A DNA stretch of 64,000 nt. It comes from Sphingomonas hominis. GTDB lineage: Bacteria; Pseudomonadota; Alphaproteobacteria; Sphingomonadales; Sphingomonadaceae. The first letter of the stretch is position 1; each line of letters starts with the position of its first letter. Made by a program: the position numbers and the translations under genes. Below, piece by piece: positions 9,069 to 17,343 of this stretch. The stretch is taken from positions 697,610-761,609 of the forward strand of contig NZ_JABULH010000001.1 of NCBI RefSeq assembly GCF_013328205.1. The letters run 5' to 3'. Below the pieces are notes generated by a model. The model made no database searches and was not told the DNA's origin. It saw only the letters and a list, made by a program, of their open reading frames with translations.

Positions 9069-11282
9069 GTGGGTTTATCGTTTCGTATCACATTGCTGGT
9101 GGCCACGTCCGCGCTCGCGCTGACGGCGTCGCCCGCGCTCGCGCAGATGAACCAGCCGGGCACCGCGCCGGCACGCGGCCCCGATGCGCCAAAGGATGCG
9201 GTGCAGGCGTCCGCCTCCGGTTCGGCTGCGACCGACCCTGAGGGTGACGCGCAGATCGTGCCCGAGGCGGAGTTCAACAGCGCGCTGCCGCCGCTCAGCA
9301 ACGACATCAATGCTCCGCTGGAGCCGATGCCGCTCGACGTGACGCCAGCGCAGCGCCCAGCCAAGGCTGTCACGTCCAGCGCGCCGGTCGCTCCGGTGGC
9401 GCAATCGGCCGCGCAGGCGCCGATCACGCCTGGCACGCTGCCGGCGCCCGCGCCGGTCGACCCGCAACTGGCCGCGCCGCTCGAACCCTTGTCGACGTTC
9501 AACACCGTGCCGTTGCAGACCGCCGCGGACACCGTCGACCGCGATGCGCCGCAGATCGCCTACGATACCGAGGTGCGCGGGCTCGATCCGCTCAAGCTGA
9601 CCGATGAGTTTAACGCGCTGTCGGCGCTGAAGGAAGGCGGGGGCAAGGCGGCCAACGCGACGCAAGTGTCGGCGCGCGCGCGTGAGGACGAGGCGCTGGC
9701 GGTGCGGCTGATGAAGTCGCTCGGCTATTATGACGGCACCGCGGTGTCGACGCTGGAGCAGCCGGCTGCGGGCACCAATGCCAAGCTGCGCGCGATCGTC
9801 AGCGCGACGCCGGGCAAGATCTACACACTCGGTTCGATCGAGCTCCAGACGGGCGAAACGGTGCCGGCCGGGCTGGTGCAGCGCGAGCTGCCGCTCAAGG
9901 CCGGCGATCCGATCGAGGCGGCGCGTATCCAGGGTGCGGAGGCGAACGTCAGCCTCAAGCTGCCGCAACAGGGTTACCCCTTCGTCAAGGTGGGCGAACG
10001 CGACATCCTGCTCGACGATGCGACCTGGAAGGGTGCGTACACGCTGCCGGTCGACACTGGGCCGCGCTCGTCGTTCGGGCAGTTGCGCACCGAGGGCGAT
10101 CCGGTCTTCTCGGTCGAGCATCTGAACGTCTTTCCGCGCTTCGAGCCGGGACAACTCTACGACATCCGCCTGACCGACGACCTACGCCAGGCATTGGTGG
10201 CGACGGGGCTGTTTTCCAACATCTCGGTCGAGCCGGTGCGCACCGGGCAGCCGGGACCTGATGGCACCGAGCAGGTCGATCTGCTGGTGCGCCAGAGCAA
10301 GGGGCCGTTCCGCTCGCTGTCGGGTAGTGCCGGTTACGGCACCGGTGAGGGCGTCAAGGTCGAGGCGGCGTTCACGCACCGCAACCTGTTCCCGCCCGAA
10401 GGCGCGTTGATCGTGACGGGCGTCGGCGGCACGCAGCAGCAGGGCGCGTCGGTCACCTTCCGCCGCGCGAACGCGGGCAAGCGCGATCGGACGGTCAGCC
10501 TGCTCGGCAGCGTGCTGCGGCAGGATTACGACGCGTTCAACGCGGTAACCGCGACGGTATCGGGACGGATCAGCTACGATTCGACACCGATCTGGCAGAA
10601 GCCGCTGACCTACGCGTTCGGGTTCGAACTGGTCGGCACCAACGAGCAGACCTATGATTTCGAGGCGGGCGGGCGACGTCGGCGCAATTACGGCATCGTC
10701 GCGCTGCCGGGGCAGGTGCTGTTCGACAAGTCGAACGACCTGCTCAACCCGACCAAGGGTTACCGCCTGAAGCTCAACGTCAGTCCCGAAGGGGCGGTGT
10801 CCGACGGGGTGCGGCCGTACGCGCGCACGATGATCGAGGCGACGGGCTATTACCCGGTCAACGACAGTTTGGTGATCGCCGGCCGCGCGCGTGCCGGCGC
10901 GATCTTCGGCATCGACCGCGACGATCTGGCGCCGTCCAGGCGCTATTACGGCGGTGGCGGCGGGTCGGTGCGCGGCTACGGTTATCAGCGGCTCGGGCCG
11001 TTCGATCCGGAAGGCAATCCGGTCGGCGGGCGTAGCATCAACGAATTCGCGGTCGAGGCGCGTTATCGCTTCGGCGATTTCGGCATCGTGCCGTTCTTCG
11101 ACGCGGGCAACGCGTACGAGGGGACGTTCCCGAAGGGCGGAAACCTGCGCTACGGCGCGGGCATCGGCGGACGCTTCTACACCAATTTCGGGCCGATGCG
11201 CGTCGACATCGCGACGCCGCTCAACCCGCGTGAGGGTGACGGCAAGGTCGCGCTCTATATCTCGATCGGGCAGGCGTTCTGA
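9069..11282 (+). CDS. tamA: TamA-type outer-membrane assembly protein (Omp85 superfamily)
   Basis: A 737-residue outer-membrane protein: signal peptide (cleavage after SPALAQ), an N-terminal linker rich in Ala, Pro and Asp, POTRA domains, and a C-terminal 16-strand surface-antigen barrel (YYGGGGGSVRGYGYQRLGP is the conserved inner-barrel segment, and the chain ends in Phe). With TamB it forms the translocation and assembly module that helps insert outer-membrane proteins or moves lipids across the periplasm. It is longer than the roughly 580-residue enterobacterial TamA, mainly because of about 150 low-complexity residues before the first POTRA. The start is GTG, with AAAGGGG a few bases upstream. 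The TGA shares a base with the tamB ATG. Confidence 0.92.
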   Translation: MGLSFRITLLVATSALALTASPALAQMNQPGTAPARGPDAPKDAVQASASGSAATDPEGDAQIVPEAEFNSALPPLSNDINAPLEPMPLDVTPAQRPAKAVTSSAPVAPVAQSAAQAPITPGTLPAPAPVDPQLAAPLEPLSTFNTVPLQTAADTVDRDAPQIAYDTEVRGLDPLKLTDEFNALSALKEGGGKAANATQVSARAREDEALAVRLMKSLGYYDGTAVSTLEQPAAGTNAKLRAIVSATPGKIYTLGSIELQTGETVPAGLVQRELPLKAGDPIEAARIQGAEANVSLKLPQQGYPFVKVGERDILLDDATWKGAYTLPVDTGPRSSFGQLRTEGDPVFSVEHLNVFPRFEPGQLYDIRLTDDLRQALVATGLFSNISVEPVRTGQPGPDGTEQVDLLVRQSKGPFRSLSGSAGYGTGEGVKVEAAFTHRNLFPPEGALIVTGVGGTQQQGASVTFRRANAGKRDRTVSLLGSVLRQDYDAFNAVTATVSGRISYDSTPIWQKPLTYAFGFELVGTNEQTYDFEAGGRRRRNYGIVALPGQVLFDKSNDLLNPTKGYRLKLNVSPEGAVSDGVRPYARTMIEATGYYPVNDSLVIAGRARAGAIFGIDRDDLAPSRRYYGGGGGSVRGYGYQRLGPFDPEGNPVGGRSINEFAVEARYRFGDFGIVPFFDAGNAYEGTFPKGGNLRYGAGIGGRFYTNFGPMRVDIATPLNPREGDGKVALYISIGQAF

Positions 11283-14200
11283 TGGCTGACGACACGCTCC
11301 CGGCTAGCGAAGTGACCATCGTCAAGCGTCCGTTGTGGCAGCGCGTGCTCAAGTGGATCGGGATCGCGCTGCTCGCCATCCTGCTACTGCTGCTCGCGAT
11401 TGTGTTCGGCATCAACACCGATCCGGGTCGCCGCTTCGTCGCCGACCGGATCGGCGATTATACCACCGAGGCGGGGCTCAACATCCGCGTCGGGCGGATC
11501 GAGGGATCGCTCTACGGCCAGATGTCGCTGGTCGACGTGCGCGTCAACGATCCCAAGGGCACGTTCCTGCAATCGCCGCGGCTCGACGTCGACTGGCGGC
11601 CGTTCGATTACCTCAACAACCATATCGACGTGCGCCGCGCGTCGAGCCAGTTGATCACGCTGCGTCGCAATCCCGAGCTCAAGGAGGTGCCGCCCAAGCC
11701 CGAGGACGCGAACGCGCCGATCCTGCCCGATATCAACATCGATATCGGACGCTTGCAGGTCGCGCGGTTCGTGATGGAGCCGCCGGTGTCGGGGCGGCGC
11801 CACGTCGCGCGCTTCGATGGGCAGGCGCACATCGCCGACCGCCGCGCGCAACTGACGGTCGACGCCGTGGCGCTGCGCGCGCCGGGCGTGGCGGGCGGCG
11901 ACACCGCGCGCGTCAAGATCGACGCGGTGCCCGACGACAACAAGCTCGACATCCAGGCGCGGATCGCGGCACCCGTCGGCGGTGCGGTCGCGCAGATCGC
12001 CGGATTGAAGGCGCCGCTCAACGCGACGATCGATGGTCGCGGCAGTTGGAAGGATTGGCGCGGGCGGTTGCTGGCGCAGCTCGGTGGCGGGACGCTGGCC
12101 GAACTGTCGCTGCAGGCGAATGACGGACGGTTCCAGGTCAACGGCCTGACGCGGCCGGGCCTCTACCTCGAAGGACCGGTCGAGCGACTGACCGCGCCGG
12201 GACTGCGCGTCGCGATCGATACGCGGCTCGCCGAGCGTCGTGCGGACACGCGGGTCAAACTGACGTCCGACGCGCTGTCGGTGGATGCTGGCGGTATCAT
12301 CGACCTTGCCCGGTCGCAGTTCGGCAATTTCGCGGTTGATGCGGCGCTGCTGACCCCCGGTGCGATCGCGCCCAACCTTCGCGGGCGCGACGTGCTCGCG
12401 CGCGTGGTGCTGAACGGTGCGTTCAAGACACCGACCGTCGACTATAAGGTGCGCGCGACCTCGCTCGGCTTCGCGGAAACCAACGTCGAGAACGTCTACG
12501 CCGAAGGGCTGGCGCGGGTGAACGCCGACCGCATCCTGGTGCCGCTCCACGCGCGTGCGCGGCGCGTGACCGGGCTCAACCCGGCGCTGGGTGGGCTCAC
12601 CACCAATGCGCGGATTGACGGCGACCTCGCCATCGCGATGCCCAACGTCCTGTCGGACAACCTCCGCATCCGATCCGACAGCATCGACGCGACCGCGGTG
12701 ATCGCCGCGAACGTCGCAACCGGGCGCTACACCGGTGCGCTGAAGGGTCGCGTCAACAACTTCCGCGTCGAGAGCGTCGGCATCATCGACCTGACCACCG
12801 ACGCGAAGCTGGTGCCGGGGCCGAACGGCGGGTTTGGGATTAGCGGGCGCGTCGCGCTGCGCACCAAGCAATTGTTCAACGACGGCGTGCGCAACTTCCT
12901 GGGCGGCAACGCGGTCGCCAGCACGCGCTTCGGCTACTCGCCCGACGGGGTCGTCACCTTCACCGACCTGCGCATGAACGCGCCGCAGTTCCGCGTCACG
13001 CGCGGACAGGGACGCTACGATCCGCGCGGTGGGTTGCTGGTCGACGCGGACGCCTATTCGACGCAATACGGCCCGCTTTACGCCCGGGTGACAGGTAGCA
13101 CGGTGGCGCCGGTCGTGCGGCTGCGCGCGCCGCGGCCGGGTGTCGGCGTCGGGCTCGCCAACCTCGACGCGCGTATCGTCGGGCGCGGCGGCGCATATCA
13201 GGTCAATGCGACCGGCGGCACCAATTACGGGCCGTTCACCGCCGACGTGCTGGTCACGCCGGGCAACAGCCTTGCGGTCGATATCCGCCGCGTGGTGTTC
13301 GCGGGCATCAATTTCGCCGGGCGCGTGGTGCAGACCGCCGCCGGACCGTTCGCAGGGCAAGTGCGCTTCGCCGGATCGGGGCTGACCGGGCTCGCCAACC
13401 TGGGTGCGCAGGGGCGGTATCAGCGCGCCAGCATCAACGCGCGTGCTTATGCCGCGACGATCCCGGGTGCGACCGACTTCACGATCGGCCGCGCGATCAT
13501 CAACGGCACCGTCGTGTTGTACGACACGCCATCGGTCATCGCTGACGCGCAGGTCGCGGACCTGCGCTACGGCCCCACCGTGATCCAGGCGGGTCGCGTC
13601 AAGGTGAACTACACCGGTGGGCGCGGCACCGCGCAGGCGCTGCTGACGGGATCGAACAGCGTGCCGTTCCGCTTGGCGGTCAATGCCAAGCTGTCGCCGA
13701 GCGAGTATCTTGCCGCGTTGCAGGGGCAGGCGAACGGCATTGCGTTCCGCACCGTCAATCCGGCGCGCGTGATCGCGAGCCGCGGCGGCTACGAACTCCA
13801 GCCGACCCGCATCGACTTCGCGCAAGGCAGCATGCGTCTTGCCGGTCGCTACGGCGGCGGTGCGACCAGCGCGCAGGTGCGGCTCGACCGGCTCGACCTC
13901 GCGATCGCCAACGCCTTCGTGCCGAACGTCGGACTCGGCGGGCAGGCGACCGGCAGCGTCGATTACGTCCAGCGCTCAGCGAGCGCAGTGCCGGAGGCGG
14001 ACGTGCGGCTGAACGTCGCTAATTTCACCCGCTCCAGCCTGGCGGCAGTGTCCGAACCGGTCGACATCGTGTTCCAGGGTCGGCTCGACGCGGCGGCGGG
14101 AGAAGGGCGCGCGCTGATCAAGCGCGGCGGCACTACGGTCGGCCGGTTGGTTATGCGACTCACCCCTGCGGGCAGCGGTAGTTGGTCGACGCGGTTGATG

Positions 14201-15502
14201 CAGGGACCGCTGTCCGGTGGCATCCGCTACAACGGTCCGTCGGGCGTGCTGTTCAGCTTCGCCGGGCTCGCCGAGCAGCAATTGTCGGGGCCGATCGCGG
14301 TCGCGGCTGATTTCGGCGGCACCGTGTCGGCGCCGCGCGTCAACGGGCTGATCCGCGCCGACAATCTGACCTACGACAACGAAACCTATGGTACGCGGCT
14401 GTCGCAGATGCGGATCGCCGCGCGCTTCAATAACGACCGGCTCGAATTGACCGATATGACGGCGCGCGCCGGCGACGGCACCGTGCAGGCGCAGGGGCAG
14501 ATCGGTCTCGCGGCAGCGCAGGGCTATCCGATCGACATCACCGCGCGGCTTAATAATGCGCGGCTCGCCAAGTCGGACGCACTCGGCGCGACCGCGACGG
14601 GCACCGTGCGCGTGCAGAACGGCGCGAACGGCGGCCTGATCAGCGGTGATGTCAGCATCCCCGAGGCACGTTATCAGATCATCCGTCAGGGTGCCGCCGA
14701 AGTGCCCGAGTTGACCGGGGTGCGCCGCAAGAGCGACATCCGCGTGGTGCGCCCGACCGATCGCCCGGCGGTGCCATCGGTTGGCTTGTTCAAGCTCGAC
14801 CTGCGAGTCCACGCCGACAACCAGTTGTTCGTCTCCGGCATGGGGCTGGAGAGCGAGTGGGAGGCCGACATGCGGATCGGCGGCACCTCGGCGGCGCCGA
14901 CGATCGCGGGTGGGCTCGACATCGTGCGCGGTACCTATTCCTTCTCGGGCAACCGCTTCGAGGTATCACGTGGTCGAATTCGCTTCCGCGGCGGTGCGTT
15001 GACCGATCCGGACATCGACATCCTGGCGACCACGACCAAGAACGGTGTGACGTTCAACATCGCGATCACCGGCACCGGGCAGCGGCCGCAGATCGCCTTT
15101 ACCTCAACCCCGGCATTGCCGCAGGACGAGGTGCTGAGCCGGCTGTTGTTCGGCACCAACCCGGCGAACCTGTCAGCGACCGAGGCGATCCAGCTCGCGT
15201 CCGCGCTCAACTCGTTGCGCGGGTCGAGTGGCGGCGGGCTCAACCCGCTCGGCAAGCTGCGCTCGGCGACCGGATTCGACCGGTTGCGCGTGCTGGGCGC
15301 CGACGAGGCGACCGGGCGCGGCACGTCCCTGGCGGCGGGCAAGTATCTGACCGACGACATCTACATCGAGATCGTCACTGACGCGCGCGGCTTCACCGCG
15401 ACGCAGCTGACGATCGCATTGACGCGGGCGATCAGCGTGCTGTCGCAGGCGGGGTCATTCGGTGGGTCGAACGTGCAGCTACGCTATTCGCGCGACTTCT
15501 GA
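11282..15502 (+). CDS. tamB: TamB, translocation/assembly module inner-membrane protein
   Basis: A 1406-residue protein with one N-terminal membrane helix (about residues 20-45, WIGIALLAILLLLLAIVFG), then a very long beta-rich periplasmic region and the conserved C-terminal DUF490/TamB domain (from about residue 1050; IVRGTYSFSGNRFEVSRGRI and LPQDEVLSRLLFG). Such proteins form a hydrophobic beta-taco groove that spans the periplasm and carries lipids, and they work with the TamA barrel. The start ATG overlaps the tamA stop by one base (TGATG), so the pair is translationally coupled. Confidence 0.94.
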   Translation: MADDTLPASEVTIVKRPLWQRVLKWIGIALLAILLLLLAIVFGINTDPGRRFVADRIGDYTTEAGLNIRVGRIEGSLYGQMSLVDVRVNDPKGTFLQSPRLDVDWRPFDYLNNHIDVRRASSQLITLRRNPELKEVPPKPEDANAPILPDINIDIGRLQVARFVMEPPVSGRRHVARFDGQAHIADRRAQLTVDAVALRAPGVAGGDTARVKIDAVPDDNKLDIQARIAAPVGGAVAQIAGLKAPLNATIDGRGSWKDWRGRLLAQLGGGTLAELSLQANDGRFQVNGLTRPGLYLEGPVERLTAPGLRVAIDTRLAERRADTRVKLTSDALSVDAGGIIDLARSQFGNFAVDAALLTPGAIAPNLRGRDVLARVVLNGAFKTPTVDYKVRATSLGFAETNVENVYAEGLARVNADRILVPLHARARRVTGLNPALGGLTTNARIDGDLAIAMPNVLSDNLRIRSDSIDATAVIAANVATGRYTGALKGRVNNFRVESVGIIDLTTDAKLVPGPNGGFGISGRVALRTKQLFNDGVRNFLGGNAVASTRFGYSPDGVVTFTDLRMNAPQFRVTRGQGRYDPRGGLLVDADAYSTQYGPLYARVTGSTVAPVVRLRAPRPGVGVGLANLDARIVGRGGAYQVNATGGTNYGPFTADVLVTPGNSLAVDIRRVVFAGINFAGRVVQTAAGPFAGQVRFAGSGLTGLANLGAQGRYQRASINARAYAATIPGATDFTIGRAIINGTVVLYDTPSVIADAQVADLRYGPTVIQAGRVKVNYTGGRGTAQALLTGSNSVPFRLAVNAKLSPSEYLAALQGQANGIAFRTVNPARVIASRGGYELQPTRIDFAQGSMRLAGRYGGGATSAQVRLDRLDLAIANAFVPNVGLGGQATGSVDYVQRSASAVPEADVRLNVANFTRSSLAAVSEPVDIVFQGRLDAAAGEGRALIKRGGTTVGRLVMRLTPAGSGSWSTRLMQGPLSGGIRYNGPSGVLFSFAGLAEQQLSGPIAVAADFGGTVSAPRVNGLIRADNLTYDNETYGTRLSQMRIAARFNNDRLELTDMTARAGDGTVQAQGQIGLAAAQGYPIDITARLNNARLAKSDALGATATGTVRVQNGANGGLISGDVSIPEARYQIIRQGAAEVPELTGVRRKSDIRVVRPTDRPAVPSVGLFKLDLRVHADNQLFVSGMGLESEWEADMRIGGTSAAPTIAGGLDIVRGTYSFSGNRFEVSRGRIRFRGGALTDPDIDILATTTKNGVTFNIAITGTGQRPQIAFTSTPALPQDEVLSRLLFGTNPANLSATEAIQLASALNSLRGSSGGGLNPLGKLRSATGFDRLRVLGADEATGRGTSLAAGKYLTDDIYIEIVTDARGFTATQLTIALTRAISVLSQAGSFGGSNVQLRYSRDF

Positions 15503-15512
15503 CCGATCGGTC
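15501..15512. promoter_or_regulatory. GACCGATCGGTC palindrome before the monooxygenase gene
   Basis: A perfect 12-base palindrome starts inside the tamB stop codon and is followed by TTTC. The ACCGATCGGT core resembles operators of TetR-type repressors, and it lies 52 bases upstream of the monooxygenase start. It could equally act as a short hairpin ending the tamB transcript. Confidence 0.35.
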
Positions 15513-15564
15513 TTTCATTGCTACTGACATAGGTGTAAGCTGGCCGAAGGAAGAGGAACCGGCC

Positions 15565-17037
15565 ATGACCGAGCAGTTCGACGTGATCATCGTGGGGGCC
15601 GGTTTGTCGGGGATCGGCGCGGCCCACCATCTGCAGAAGAACTGCCGGGATCGCAGCTTCGCGATCCTTGAGGCGCGGGACGCGATCGGGGGAACGTGGG
15701 ATCTGTTCCGCTACCCCGGTATCCGTTCCGACTCGGACATGCACACGCTCGGCTATGACTTTCGGCCGTGGACCAAGGCGAAGGCGATCGCCGATGGTGC
15801 GTCGATCCGCGAATATATCGAGGACACGGCGCGCGAGAGTGGCATCGACCGCCACATCCGCTTCGACCACCGGGTGAAGAGCGCAGCCTGGTCGACCGAG
15901 GATGCCGCCTGGACGCTCGAGATCGAGCATGGTGGGGAGCGGCGGCAGTTGCGGTGCAACTTCCTTTACATGTGCTCAGGCTATTATGATTACGCCAAGG
16001 GGCACAGCCCGGCGTTCGCCGGGACCGAGCGGTTCGGCGGTCGCATCGTGCATCCGCAATTCTGGCCCGATGACCTGGATTACAGCGGCAAGAAGGTCGT
16101 CGTGATCGGCAGCGGCGCGACTGCGGTGACGCTGGTGCCGGAGATGGCCAAGCAGGCGGCACATGTGACGATGCTGCAACGCTCGCCCACCTATGTCGTG
16201 TCGCGACCGGCCGAGGACCAGCTGGCAAACCGTATCCGCGCACTGCTGCCCGCCAAGGCCGCGTACGGCGTCACACGCTGGAAGAACGTGCTGTTCGGCA
16301 TGTTATTCTTCAATCTCGCACGCAAGCGGCCCGAGCGAACCAAGCAGCGGCTGCTCGGCATGGTGCGCGAGCATCTCGGCGCCGAGTATGACGTCGCGAC
16401 GCATTTCACCCCGCGCTACAATCCATGGGATCAGCGATTGTGCCTGGTGCCCGACGCGGACCTGTTTGACACGATCAAGCGCGGCGACGCGTCGGTGGTG
16501 ACCGATACGATCGAGACCTTCACCGAGCAGGGTATCAAGCTGTCGTCGGGTAGGGAGATCGAAGCCGATATTGTCGTCACCGCGACGGGGCTGGAACTCG
16601 CGCTGATGGGCGGGGCGACGTTCAGCATCGACGGAGCGCCCGTCAGGCTCGCCGACTCGCTGCAATATAAGGGGATGATGTTCTCCGACGTGCCGAACCT
16701 CGCGTTCACATTCGGCTACACCAATGCGTCGTGGACGCTGAAGGCCGATCTGGTCGCGCGCTACGTATGCCGGGTGCTCAACGCGATGCGGCGAAAGGGC
16801 GTGCGGCAGGCGACGCCGCGGATCGGCAGCGATCCGATCGCACCGCAACCGTTCGCGGATTTCTCGTCAGGATATATACAGCGCGCGCTCGACCATTTGC
16901 CGCAGCAGGGTGATCGGCGGCCGTGGCGGCTCAACCAGAATTACGCGCTCGACGTAATGGCACTCCGCTTCGGATCGGTAACAGACTCGATGGAGTTCGC
17001 TAATCAGGCGCCGACGAAGGTTCGCAGCGCGGCATAG
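15565..17037 (+). CDS. Flavin-containing monooxygenase, Baeyer-Villiger type
   Basis: A 490-residue FAD/NADPH enzyme. The N-terminal Rossmann motif GAGLSGIGAAHHL binds FAD; GGTWDLFRYPGIRSDSDMHT is the typical class B flavoprotein segment; FGGRIVHPQFWP fits the Baeyer-Villiger fingerprint FxGxxxHxxxWP; and a second Rossmann motif (VVVIGSGATAVTLVPEMA) binds NADPH. Such enzymes insert oxygen next to a ketone to give an ester or lactone, or oxidise heteroatoms. The ATG has AGGAAGAGGAA upstream. It appears monocistronic. The substrate cannot be read from the sequence. Confidence 0.92.
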   Translation: MTEQFDVIIVGAGLSGIGAAHHLQKNCRDRSFAILEARDAIGGTWDLFRYPGIRSDSDMHTLGYDFRPWTKAKAIADGASIREYIEDTARESGIDRHIRFDHRVKSAAWSTEDAAWTLEIEHGGERRQLRCNFLYMCSGYYDYAKGHSPAFAGTERFGGRIVHPQFWPDDLDYSGKKVVVIGSGATAVTLVPEMAKQAAHVTMLQRSPTYVVSRPAEDQLANRIRALLPAKAAYGVTRWKNVLFGMLFFNLARKRPERTKQRLLGMVREHLGAEYDVATHFTPRYNPWDQRLCLVPDADLFDTIKRGDASVVTDTIETFTEQGIKLSSGREIEADIVVTATGLELALMGGATFSIDGAPVRLADSLQYKGMMFSDVPNLAFTFGYTNASWTLKADLVARYVCRVLNAMRRKGVRQATPRIGSDPIAPQPFADFSSGYIQRALDHLPQQGDRRPWRLNQNYALDVMALRFGSVTDSMEFANQAPTKVRSAA

Positions 17038-17146
17038 CAACAACGGTCCGGTTGTTTTTCGTGTTGAACCAAACAGACGGCAAGAAAGTGGTTCGAGCGA
17101 ACCGTAACTCGTTGCCAAGCCGCGGAAACGCTCGAACCCGCTGTTG

Positions 17147-17200
17147 TTACCAGGGCTTCAGGAACGGCCCGGTGATCAGCGCGAAAATGAACGCGAGCAT
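17147..17200 (-). CDS. Candidate 17-residue hydrophobic peptide with a strong ribosome-binding site
   Basis: On the minus strand ATG (17200) to TAA (17147) encodes MLAFIFALITGPFLKPW. GGAG sits exactly six bases before the ATG (GGAGAATATC-ATG), which is the best spacing, and a terminator-like hairpin with a T run lies just upstream (17236-17217). The peptide is one hydrophobic helix with a Pro/Lys/Trp end, as expected for a membrane micropeptide. Within the 300-base gap between two plus-strand genes nothing else explains this element. Only conservation in relatives can show that it is translated. Confidence 0.35.
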   Translation of the reverse strand: MLAFIFALITGPFLKPW

Positions 17201-17216
17201 GATATTCTCCCAGAAA

Positions 17217-17236
17217 AGCCCTCCCGTCGGAGGGCT
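17217..17236 (-). terminator. Perfect eight-pair hairpin with T run on the minus strand
   Basis: AGCCCTCC, a four-base loop and GGAGGGCT form a perfect stem. On the minus strand it is followed by TTTTC, the signature of an intrinsic terminator; on the plus strand the following bases are TCACTT. The hairpin precedes the 17-codon frame on the same strand, so it could be an attenuator in that leader, or it could terminate the monooxygenase transcript from the plus side. Confidence 0.55.
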
Positions 17237-17275
17237 TCACTTGGTTAAGCGATCCTAGTGATTCCCACAACAACG

Positions 17276-17294
17276 TTAACGCGTCGTTAACCAT
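17276..17294. promoter_or_regulatory. CtrA-like binding site TTAA-N7-TTAACCAT
   Basis: TTAA (17276-17279), seven bases, then TTAACCAT (17287-17294) match the full alphaproteobacterial CtrA consensus, 50 bases upstream of the EAL gene. A GATTC (17260-17264, the CcrM methylation target GANTC) lies just upstream. Together they suggest that the signalling operon is part of the cell-cycle/motility regulon. The rest of 17038-17343 holds the hairpin and the 17-codon frame and no other recognisable gene. Confidence 0.6.
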
Positions 17295-17343
17295 CTTCTT
17301 AAGTTTTAAGTGATTGTTCAAACGTTCGCGCTAGCGTGAAGCC

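Noticed and set aside
11384-13825. Long minus-strand open frame of 813 codons opposite tamB
   Set aside because: Low-complexity Arg/Asp/His composition, no domain, fully inside tamB on the other strand.
15565-17037. The Baeyer-Villiger monooxygenase as part of the catabolic regulon
   Set aside because: It lies about 30 kb away and its promoter has a different palindrome (GACCGATCGGTC), not the shared CCATACCG element.
17004-17321. A 105-codon minus-strand frame over the signalling operon leader
   Set aside because: It crosses the CtrA-like site and the hairpin, has no ribosome-binding site and no recognisable sequence; the 17-codon frame in another frame has better signals.
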